From Macrosoma leucophasiata (taxonomy: Eukaryota; Arthropoda; Insecta; Lepidoptera; Hedylidae), in assembly GCA_036365455.1 (NCBI GenBank), contig JAWQUS010000010.1, positions 21,934,501-21,998,500 of the forward strand: a stretch of 64,000 bases of DNA, read 5' to 3'. Below the pieces are notes generated by a model. The model was not told where the DNA came from. It did no database searches and saw only the letters and a program-made list of their open reading frames with translations. Position numbers and translations under genes: made by a program. Below, piece after piece: positions 43,901 through 55,900 of the stretch (its first letter is position 1; every line of letters starts with the position of its first letter).

Positions 43901-46900
43901 CCGCTAAATGGTAGTGTTCAGCATTATCGTGTTCCGGTCGGGTGGTAATGTACGGCCCTGCAATTTTCGGCACAGAGGCATAACACCTTAGGCCTCAGGA
44001 GTGATAACGCATCTGCATTTTGACCTTAGTCTTTGCGTGGGTGTCTATAGGCTAGAGGTGCGTGATAAATAACTTCACTGTGAAAAAATCACAGTGATCT
44101 GAAGTCGTAAGCGATCACTGTGACTTATCGCGACATAACGTCGTTCCAAGGAAGGACCATTGTTATTTGTTCCATCAACGTTCCAGTATGTGGCGTTCTT
44201 CAGTCACTCACATCACAAGGAACGAAATGAACGTTACTTACGCCTACGAAATCGAATGCGCCGGCTTGAGTGGTTGAGTGTGAAGGAGTTGCATGCAGTT
44301 AGTCGGAATACCTTTCATAGAGTTAACTATTCATAGAAACGAAATGTAATAGGTTGGGGACAAAGTCTTTTCGCATTATAGTATGTATGAACTTGTAATA
44401 AAATCTCTTTGGCTGTAGTATTTGTATCTGGCTGGTTTTGGTATCATTGAAAGTTAAAATTATAAAGAACATAATTCCAAATTCTCATAAGGCAAATGTG
44501 TGATTTTCATTTGTTTTTCGTACTGTCAAGATGAGTGAATCTAATGAAGAAATTCGATACATTTTAAAATTTTACTACAAAAAAGGTAAAAATGCAACGC
44601 AAGCTGCGAATAAAATTTGCGATGTTTATAGACCTAGTCCAGTGTCTGTGGGAGTAGCACAAATTTGGTTTAAGCGTTTTCAATCCGGAAATTTTGATGT
44701 CAAAGATGCACCTCGCTCTGGTCGCCCTATTACGGATAAAATGGATGCCATTTTTGAAAAAGTGGAGCAAGATCGACATATCAGTAGTTACGACGTAGCT
44801 GAAGAACTGAGAATTGATCACACAACAGTTTTGGCGCATTTGAAAAAAGCTGGGTACAAAAAAAAGCTTGATATTTGGGTACCTCACGAGCTCACTGAAA
44901 GAAACCTAATGAACCGTGTACTCATTTGTGATTCTTTATTACGACGTAATGAAACCGAATCATTTTTGAAGAAGCTGATAACTGGTGATGAAAAGTGGAT
45001 CACGTACGACAAGAACGTGCGAAAAAGGTCGTGGTCAAAGGCCGGTCAGGCTTCACAGACTGTGGCGAAACCCGGGTTAACTCGCAATAAGGTGATGTTG
45101 TGTGTGTGGTGGGATTGGAAGGGCATTATTCATTATGAACTATTACCACCAGGCAGGACTATCGATTCTGAACTCTACTGCGAACAACTGATGAGATTAA
45201 AGCAAGAAGTTGAGAGAAAGCGGCCGGAATTGATCAACAGAAGGGGTGTGGTGTTTCATCATGATAACGCTAGACCTCACACATCTATAGCCACTCAGCA
45301 AAAATTAAGAGAGTTTGGCTGGGAGGTGTTAATGCATCCGCCGTATAGTCTTGACCTTGCACCTTCAGATTTCCATCTGTTTCGGTCTCTTCAGAATTCT
45401 TTATGCAATGTTAGGTTAACATCACGAGAGGACTGCCAAATCCACTTGTCGCGGTATTTTGATGAGAAGTCCCAAAATTTTTATAGCAATGGGATCATGT
45501 CCCTACCTACAAGATGGCAAAAGGTTATCGAACAAAATGGTACATACATACTTTAGTTAAATTTAAATAAACAATAAATAAATATTAAAAAATAATTTGA
45601 ATTATCTTAAAAAATGCGAAGAAACTTTTTCCCCAACGTAATATTATACATGTGCATTTAGTAAAAAACGGTTATTTTAATATTACAAACAGACACTCCA
45701 ATTTTATTTATTTGTATAGATTAGAATATTAAAATACCTAACTGAAGTAATGTAAGTACAGAACTTTAGTCAATAGCAGCTTGTAACGTTTGTCACATGA
45801 ACCATGTTATTTAGATTTGCCTTAACTGTGACGTGCGTGATTGACGTGACAAAGTCACGGTGATAAATCACCGTGATTTTTTAGGAACTGTCACAGCGGT
45901 CGTATTTGCCCACGTCTGCTATAGGCTGCTGTCATCACTTAACATCAATGTGAACTTTTTGCTGGTTTACCACATCCAAACATACATAAAAAAACTATAC
46001 TCACTACCTAAAATTTTACGGAACCTATTACACAAAATTTTGACTTTCCCTTTAAAACTTCGGCAAAACTCTTCAGGAGTTGGATTTCACCACCCTCTTC
46101 TGATCTCGATAATTGCGTCTTAATATCAAATTCAACTTCTAATTACACAATTTCAGTAAATTGATAGAACCTAAATATTTCTTCGATACAACATTTTAAA
46201 CAATTAACTGACCCTTCTAAACTATTTACTCACTCTACGAAATCTTGTGTACTCGTAGAATCGTAGACATGCTACGTTCGTAGCTTTGGGCTACGAAGTC
46301 TCATGTTATGTCGATTTTGATACTAGAAGTCTACGAAAAATTGAAGTTATGTAGGATCAGACAGGACCAGACCGCAAAGTTTTTTTCAAAATACTTATAA
46401 AGTTATGTATATATAGAAAAGTTGTTTTAAAAAAATTATTAAATTTAAGATTTATATAGAAGTCCCCTTAGGAAGATGGATTGATACCCTAATATAAACT
46501 GTGGGACTATTTCACATAGTAAGTAGCGTCCACCCGATAAGGCACCACCTGGTAGAACTCAGGAGGAGGTATGAACACAATACTTATCAAACTTCAGCGA
46601 TAACGAATGACCGCGCTCACGAAGTTTTCATACGAGTTACCAACGAGTACTATAAGTGTGTTGCAGAGCCACCATGGTAGTGATGGTACTTCACAAGACA
46701 AGCTGCCATTGCCATCTTATAACTCATGGCAGAAACCATGAGAGAATATACTCAACAACTCCCCAAGGTTCCATGACGTTGAGATAAATATTATAGGTAC
46801 TTAGCAACGCCTCCGAATCTCATAGACAGAGAAAAATATAATGGTTTTTACTTTTGTACAAACTGACCGAATGAAATTACTGCGGATCTCTAAAACCAAT

Positions 46901-49900
46901 GTTAATAACTCACCGACTGTACAAACGAATTCGGACACGATACGATCTGCTGACATCAGATTAAAGGGTAAAGCTTTGGGCAAGGTCGTGCGAAGGAAGT
47001 TTCGTGCGCCCGAAATTATGGTTTCTGACTCTTTAACACTAAGTCGCCGTCAAACAATAGCCGCTATGACGTCAGCAAATGAACGTGATTCATAAATTTC
47101 GGTGACCTTACAGGCAAAAGAACATTATGATGTAGGTGGCAAATGTGGCAATATTGGAAAAAAAATACTTCAGGTCTTTGTTTCTCCAAGGTATAATAAA
47201 CACAGGTAAATGCGTGCACTCAACCATGCATGCATACTTCCACCATCGGGCACGTCATCCAAACTCTAAAGTGGCACTGGTAACCTTAAAAATAGGAAAA
47301 GCCCAATTTATCACTTACTGCACGAACCGGGGATCGTACCGCAGTGTGGCAGTAGTGGCTTCCTACCACTAGAATACTGAGGTAATACTGAAGCTTATGA
47401 GCTTCAATTGGAGATTGAAGGTTGTACTTGACGCTAGATGGTAGTGTTCAACGCTATCATCCGCTCAGGTGATAATACCCGGCCCCGTCATTGCGACAGT
47501 GTGAGATTTTTTTTTTATGTAATAGATTTGGCAAACAAGCATGCAGTTCACATCGATGTTAAGTGGTGACCAGTGGCGGACTAACCTAGTCAGAGGCCCA
47601 GGGCAACATATTCGAAATTAATAAAAATCTTTTTGCACTAAGAAGGGCCTCATTCAATTATGCCGAATTGAATGAGGCCCTTCTTAGTGCAAAAAGATTT
47701 TTATTAATTTCGAATATGTTGCCTAAGTATTTTTACATAATTTCAATTTAGAAAAACTTCGCTCGCATGATGCATTTGAAATGCAAATGGTTAAGAAATA
47801 CTGAAGTATAAGCGATATGCAGGGTAAGGATTCAGTAAAGTCCCATGTTATTATGAATTGTAGGACTTCTTGGGCTGTCCATCTAGATGCAACGTCCGCA
47901 CTCGTATCGGTAGCACGGATGTGCCTGCGGTATCTTTTTATTTCTTGTTATGTTGCATGTTCTTGTTTTATTGCATGTTACCAACATAATATTATATATA
48001 CATATGTCTTATGCCTTCATTTTTACATACTTGCATATCATAAAATATATTATTTCTTTAATCTATTTCATGTTTTTATCAAAAATTATACTTACTAATT
48101 TTATTTTTCCAACTGTTTATTAAAGTCTAATTCAAACACGAACGTCAATCATAAGATCTGACTGAAATAAACATAATTATGTAAAAATACTTAGGCAACA
48201 TATTCGAAATTAATAAAAATCTTTTTGCACTAAGAAGGGCCTCATTCAATTATGCCGCCCTGGGCCTCTGACTAGGTTAGTCCGCCACTGCTGTCCATTC
48301 TATCTGACGTACTATAAATCGATCGCCTTCAACGACCTCTACGAAGAATAACGAAGTGACATTCATTACATAGGTACCACTATTAAAACGTAATTCTTGA
48401 GGTAATTAACCCGCAAAAAAAAACAAGTTTAAAAGTAAGATTTTTTTGTACTTTATCTATGGAAATCATTAAGCATTAATTGGCACTTTCATTTTTCTAG
48501 GTTTAATCAAGAAATTGGATTTTGTCATTTCTTATAAAAATGTCTCCTCTCCTGATTTACTTTTTAAACTTTGGGTGGGTAAAACATACAAAATAGTTTC
48601 CGCCGTTGGCAAGACTTGAACAGCCAGACACTATGCCTGAGAGATTCGGTCGGTCGGTGGCATGCCCGAAATAATATCGGTCGTGCTATCTTTCAGGATA
48701 CATTTCTGGTAGTTACTGGTCATTACCACTTCGTCCATATATGCACAAACAAAACCTTCAGTTCCCCAAAAAGGTCTCCATATCGTAGCTAGGGTGCGGA
48801 TATAATAATAGCAACCCATACGTCCCACTGCTGGGCACGAGTCTCTGTCCTTTTTGAAGGGAGGCCTGAAGCTCACTCCACCACGCTGCTCCAATATGGA
48901 TTGGTGGAGATACGGGTTAGTGGCCAACCCGCTGTCGGATGTTTTCAAACCGCCTATAAGGCCTCCGACAAGGTTTAACGACTGCTATCTATCGATAGAA
49001 ACCGGGACCGACGGCGTAACGTCCCCTCCAAAACACGGGCGCATTTTAATTTGCCACTAGCGGTCACCCATCACACACCCGACCGCGCCCGTAATGCTTT
49101 AACCGAGTAGATCGCTTATGATCTACACCAGCCACGGGGCTATACGCGCTTCTGACGGTTTCTGTTTACGCATCTACAAAGAAAGTTACATTTTAAAACT
49201 CACGATTCGCTGATTACGATTTGACGACATGTTTGTGATACAGCGCAGTTATTTTTTTCATCATTTCATAGACTAGTGAACGCTTAACGGTAATGTTAAG
49301 TAATCCTTCTAAGATTTTATAGAGTTAATAAGTATTAATAGAGGTTGCTTTATCGTTTTTACAATTGCATGAGGAAACAATTAAAAATTCTCCAACATTG
49401 CAGAGTATAATTGAATTGTTGTTCTTGTTAACATATTTATGCACAAGTTAGATGACAATAAGAAGATGACGATATATTGTGAAAGTCACTATTGTGCTAC
49501 ACGCTCTATTCCTCTCCCACTCCGTAAGAGACATGGTGTGAAAGAAACAACACAAATTGGACCTCTTATTATTTTCATATTGATTTAAAATCGTGTTAAA
49601 ATAAAGAAACACGCGATGTCTGCACGCACAATTAATGTTTTTGAGCCTTGTAATTTGGCTATTTGTTATCGCACAGCTTTCTTTATAAGTAAGTATTTGT
49701 ATGTTAATTTTACACATTTTTTCTTTCAAAGTATGACGTTATTCCGGTGTAGAAAGGTCAGAATGTCAAGTATAGTGTTGCGGCGATGATGTATGAAGGC
49801 TTCAACTTCAACACTCTAAAAACTAATTTGTACAGCGGTTACGGTAACGCTATTATTTACAGGGTGGTATTTTATAGTGCTTGTACTTCGTTAGTTAATT

Positions 49901-52900
49901 TGCATTTTGCTGTTATACGGACGGTGACCTAGCGATGTGAGAAAATTAATAATTATATTTACTAAGTATATATGAAATTTTAATCGTGCTTAAATAGGTA
50001 TGTACTAACTACTATCACTAGTTATACTACTAATTGTTGCTAGAATGAGTGCGATGAGTCGCAACCAGTGTCGTAAATAGGGATGTACCAACAATGCCCA
50101 GTCACATCGCGAAGACCCTGAGAGGCACAAAAAACAGTAGTAGGTACTATTCTTGTCATAACTCTTGCATAACTCACTTTTATCTGACGAGGAATCAGTT
50201 CGAAATTGCTCAGTTCTATAAGCTCTGATCAGTTTATGTTCTGTGTGTTCCTCCTGAGCGAATAGCGGTTAATATCGCCAATAACAACAAGTTAAATTTA
50301 ACCTACTTAACGATTTTCTATTTATATTTCTATTTCAATGACCTTGAGCTAATGGCGGCAGAAATCATCAATGATAACGAGTGAAAAGTAATGTAAGTGA
50401 AATGTGTAACTACTTCCAGGTACCTAAATTACTTTATATTATTTCAGAAACGGGTGCGGTATTTACATTCGGCAAGTCCCACTTCGCCGACAATGAGCCC
50501 AGTCACTTCTTCATCAAGAACGACCCTATCGTAGCCATATCGTGTGGGGATGAACACAGTGCTGTCATTTGTCGTGAGTATTTTGTGTCTAAAAATCAGC
50601 CTACACAGCTTCTTGTTAGTTTTACAAAGCCACATTGTTTTACTAGTTTATTTGTATTATGTTTACAGAGAATGGGCGTGTGTTTGTGTTCGGCGGCAAC
50701 GCATGGGGCCAGCTGGGCTTGGGCCACAAGGACGAAACCACGCGGCCCAGCTGCGTCAAGTGGTTGAAGCCACATCGCGCCATGTTCGTGGCTTGTGGAC
50801 GCGCACACACTGTCTTTGTCACAGGTTAGGTTTGTTTTTCGTTAAAAGTAGAAAGGCATTGACGTTAATACTTCAGTCATCAATAGATAACAGATCACCC
50901 AGAGATTGAAGATAAAATTGCCAGTAATAATCAGCACGTCTTTTGATTCTTCTTACATTTATCATCTTAATAAATACGTTGGCGAGCGTTAACACTTTTT
51001 AAGAGCAGATTAAGTTATACGCTTTACGCTTTACGGCCTTGAGTCCTTCAACTGAAGTTGGTTGTTGGCTTTTTCTGTCGACTTTTTATCCATAATGAAA
51101 TAAACGAAATATTACGATTACCGTAAAACTGTGAAACTCTTACTCGCTAAAGGCTTTGCTCATTGTCTATCGGAGAATGCCAAGAATTGCGTGTAAATTT
51201 GTACACGCAATTTGTTCCGTGAAACCCCTTAGGTTTCACGGAACTTCACGTGAACATACAATGTTAGCAGAAGTAAGCTAGTTGCCTCTTGATATTTACT
51301 ATTTTAAAAGACACGGTATAAATAGATGCAGAACTCGGAATTGCAGTGTTTATTCTGCGAGATTGGCGTATAGTTCAAGGATCAGCAATGTATTAATACC
51401 TGCGTGTGTAAATTACTTTCGTTGTCACATTTGATACAATATGCTGATGGAGTTTTGTGTTACCACGTCTTATATTCTTTTAAGGCATGTATTTTAACTT
51501 TTAGCCATTCCTTGAGTATAAACTGTAAGAATGTTATTTGTTACTGCATAACCCAAAATTGTGTGTCAATAACAAAATTATTTAGATGCATCTTTGGGTA
51601 AAACAGACACAAACGCCATCTACTCGGTGGGTTGCAACGACGAAGGCCAGCTGGGCACGGGAGACATGGAGCACCACAGCGTCCCGCAGTTCGTGGAACT
51701 GGAGACTGATCAGCCACCTATTAAGCAGGTCTCCGCTGGTAGCAACCACACTGCAATACTCACTGGTGAGTAGACATTTGGCCTGTTAATACACGGTCCA
51801 CCCAACCCTCCCTCTTCCTACGCATATGCTCCGGTGTTGTGATCTTGGTACGTGGTAGTCTTGGAATTTCAGCGAAGGCCTATTCCCTGGACTGAGTCAA
51901 ACGGAATTACTTCGATATTAAGTATAATCATCGTGCTTTAACATCTAATCCGTTTATATTTATATGTTGGTGGGTGTGTAGTGTTGGTAGGTTGGCGATC
52001 GCAACGACGGCCGTTTCATCACGGGACGCTGCTGCCCATCTCACGTTATGTATTAACTGCCACCTATTAGAATGGTTTGACCTCCATTATTCAGATGGCA
52101 GACTTCAATAGCGGAAAAATTATCATCCATTGATGCAGTGCGGTGGGGTCGTACCAAAAATATGAATTATATGACAATTTACCCAATATCTAGTTAGTTA
52201 CCTTGGCAAGCTACTTCACGTCCCTAAATCTGTCTATTACTGAAGCCTTGTCGATAGTCCTTCAGATGTAGGTACGTAAGTGGTTGACACAGCAGAGTTA
52301 GAACATCGCGTGTGGAATACGGTGCGTGATGTCGTGATTCAAGGTTGCTCCCTTCGAACCTTATGTATGATAGCCACTTCGCTTTCTTGTAGACACGGAT
52401 CGACACGCGAAATGTTGTGGGTACTTGCCAAACTTGACCTTAAGGGCTTTATTCATGTGACGACTCTTTCAGTCACAAAATTAAAGGACAGGAATTTGCA
52501 GGTCAGTAGATACCTAAGTAGCTGCTTACTTTGAAGGCATTAAAGTTATTGGTTTTTAATATTTTTGGGACGCCCTTGTCGATATCTTCGGAGAGGGCTT
52601 TTCTCCAGCAGTGGGATGTCTTTCGACTAAAATGATGACGATTATTGTAATTCATATCAAACTCCATCAGGACTTAGAGGGAGAAATCTAGCAAATGTAT
52701 TCTGGAGTGAGTGATTTGACAAATCTATGTCCAATGACGAACAAAAATCAGTAGATGACGAGAAGGAAAGTCGATATTAATTTTGCCAAATTACTGTCAA
52801 GGTACCAGAATACCACGATAAATTACCATGATTTTATCTATGTTCTTTACGAGAGAACCCCTAAATGGGACAAAGAAGTTATGGCACCGTCTTTACTTTG

Positions 52901-55900
52901 TATTAAGTCGTGAGGTCGTGACATGCCCTTATTTTGGAGGCAGTAGTCGTGAGTATCGTGCGGCACAGCCATTGACAAAAGTGAAGTTCACGTGTAAACA
53001 ACCGAGCGGTTCTGTTAAATCGTGATCGATTGGGAACTGTTAGCTTAACGTGAGTAGGTATCATTGTTCGTTTGTAATTAGGATGCATAATTTGTTGTGG
53101 TCGGAAATGACGACGTTTACGTTGCATATTATAAGACTAAGCTGGAGTTCTTGTAGGAGTGCTCAATAGAATAGAAGAACAAAATTATAATTTAATATAA
53201 GTAATACAATGAGTGGCTGTTTTTTGTCAAGTTTTTTCATATTTTCAATTAATTTTTACAATTATATACAAATACTCACGGCATAAAAACCAATGCGGAC
53301 TAGTTAAAATGAGTGTCGGGATCTTAAAAAAGTGGTGCGGTGGCTTGGGAGTGTCGTAAAAGGAGACGTAAAAGAGGACTTTGACTTCCAAGCTCATTCA
53401 AGGGAGTAGATAACTTAACCTAAAGAAAGTACAGTACGGGCAAAACTTAAATGCATCTGAGAAGTTACTTGCTGCAAAGAAGGCAATTTTAGGGTATAGA
53501 AAGGATACGATGGGGCAAATATGGCAATAGTTAGTTCTGTTTCATCGGACCAAAATTGAAACTCGTTTCGTCTCGTTCTCTGTCTCGTCTGAGTCGTCGT
53601 CGCGAGACACTGGCACGGTCAACTCACTCAGCAACATTTAACAGGTTTCGCGCGTATACGAGACAGGGAAAGTAATAAATTCGTTCGCACGATTCAGATA
53701 CAAGGTCATATTTTATAACATTTTCCGCAATTTCCTCTGCGAGTCCTATAAGTATGTACCTATAAATTTTTCATGAAAACAAATATCAATATTATTTATT
53801 TTCATGTCAAAAGAACAGACAAGCAGACGGACCACCTGATGAAAAGTGGTCACCGTCGCCTATGAACATTTACAACACCAGCGGAGTAAGCAACGCGCTG
53901 CCAACTCTTAAAAACTCTTTTGACGCCATTTTAGAAGAACCCCAAATTGTAGCACCGAGAGAACACCTTAGAGGAAGTTCGTTCCTCAATTTAGACGTTC
54001 TGGGCAGAATCGAACGCGAAAACCGCACCGTTACGCACTGCCAGATGTCCAATCGTGGGGTTGGTTATTGAAGAAAAATGGAATTATTTAATTATATAGA
54101 ATATTAAATTATTCGGAACAGAAAAATATTTGAGAAAACGCAAAGCTAAAAAGGTTTTGTCCTATGTCCAGATGACGGACGTGTGTTCGTGTGCGGTTCC
54201 AACAGTGAGGGTCAGCTGGGGCTGGGCGAGGACGCGCGCTCGGCGCTGCGCTTCACCGAGCTCAAGTTCATGGAGAAGATCGCTTTCGTCGAGTGCGGGT
54301 ACTACCACACCGTCTTCATTACGTGTGAGTTTACAGGTTCTTACGAAAGGGATCATAAAAGCCAATGCTATATGGTAGACTGCCCAATAGTCTAGAGAAA
54401 GCATAGCAAGCCACTACCGCTACGTTGGGATCCAGGGTTCGATACTTAGATCGGGAATAGGATAAGTGCTACTGGATATTTAAGTTTTCTGGCAGTTTCG
54501 CAATATGACTCTCGGAGTTTGGCAATGTGCCTGATGACGTCACCTACTCGTTAATTAAAACGTAAATTGCAAATCGTGGGTGATGTCATGTATTCTTGAA
54601 TGCGTGCATTTAGGTACTTCTGTCTACCCCTTCGGGGAACACCGGCGTGAAATTACCGTAGATGAAGGTCTTTGTTTGTAGTAGTTGACCTTAACAAATA
54701 TTCACATCTTATTCACAGCTAAAGGAGCGGTCTTCGTAACGGGGGACAACGAGAACCAGAAACTGGGAATTCCCGTCACCGCCTCCACGATATACGTGCC
54801 GCAAGTGCTTCCCCTCCACACCGCCATCAAAAGCGCATGCTGCGGCGCCAATCACACCTTCCTACTTTCCATGGACGAGAGCAAAATCCTAGCCTTTGGC
54901 TCCAACGAAAAAGGCCAACTTGGCATGGCAAAAGATGTCGAAAATTTAACTGAGCCCACAGAAATCGATATGGACAAAATGTTTGACGGTTTCCAGCTGA
55001 AGTTGGTGGCATGCGGTGCCATGCATACTGCATTTGTGACAGGTAATGGATAATCACATTAAGCCAAAGGTGAACAGAGTCATTACTTTTTATAGAAAAA
55101 TTGCACCAATTTGAATATTCTGGCGTTATTACTCAAACCTACCTATATCATTAAATATGTTCAGTCATCATTGGTTTAGAGAAAGCAGTTGTATAGTTTA
55201 TTAGATTATAGTCTGATAGGAGTGAATTCGCAGGTATATTCTACTTTAGTCCACAATTGTACCTACAATTAGGTACCCAATTTAATTATGATTATCCACA
55301 TACGTAAGTAGGTCTTGCACTTTAAAGGCACTTCTTTTTTAAAAGATTCCTACAATTTTATAACTAACAGTCTAAAGACACCTACATTCCCATTCAAATG
55401 AGATAAAAACGGGCATTTTGAGTTTAAGTCATAAATATAGTGGTACTTACTTTGGAATTAATAATGTCTACTAGTACCTACTCAATAAGTTTTTCACAGA
55501 TTTGTCTTTTGTTCTACAAATAACTAGTTTATTTTTAGCATGATAACAGTGTTCTAAAATAGCAACAGTATTTGTTCAATTTGTGTGTTGCAGACAACGG
55601 CCTACTTTACACTTGCGGCGAGGGGCGCCACAATAAACTGTGTTCGGAAGAAGTAAACGACGATAATTCGAACGAAACCAATCAATACTCCCCGAAACGG
55701 GTCACGTCGATGAATGGGTTCATCGTAGACAATGTCGCATGCGGCGGATGCCACACACTGCTCACTGCCACTAAAGGCTCTAATGCCGACTTCACTAACA
55801 ACGACTTCAATATAATCAGCGAAGAAAACAGGCCCGTATCACTAACAGAACTTCCACCTCTACAAAAAATTCCAATGAACAAACCCGAAGACGCCTGCAC

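Larger units (their letters stand above)
44053..45918. mobile_element. hAT-like non-autonomous element carrying a mariner
   Basis: Flanked by 8-bp duplications ctataggc (44045-44052 and 45919-45926). Ends read tagaggtgcg and, reversed, cagacgtgggcaaatacgac, the latter close to the usual hAT end CAGNGGTGGGCAAA. Without the 1287-bp mariner and its target duplication the element is about 577 bp. Palindromic 'atcacagtgatc' sequences lie near both ends. It has no transposase of its own. Confidence 0.7.
43834..45995 (+). repeat. Family A repeat split by a hAT-like insertion
   Basis: 43834-44052 carries the family up to 'gtgtctataggc', and 45919-45995 resumes with 'ctataggctgctgtcatcac' and runs to the A-tail. 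The 8-bp ctataggc is present on both sides, as expected for a target duplication. Confidence 0.75.

Noticed and set aside
46841..47095. 84-codon basic frame in RPGR intron 1
   Set aside because: No recognisable domain; a complementary 60-codon frame overlaps and there is no promoter or splice context.
47817..48098. 93-codon hydrophobic frame
   Set aside because: Lies within the foldback element, very AT-rich, no splice or start context.
50381..50447. Alternative RPGR start upstream of exon 2 in the same open frame
   Set aside because: It would require reading through a good acceptor (ttatttcag), and the residues resemble nothing; the 40981 exon gives a phase match and a family-like N-terminus.
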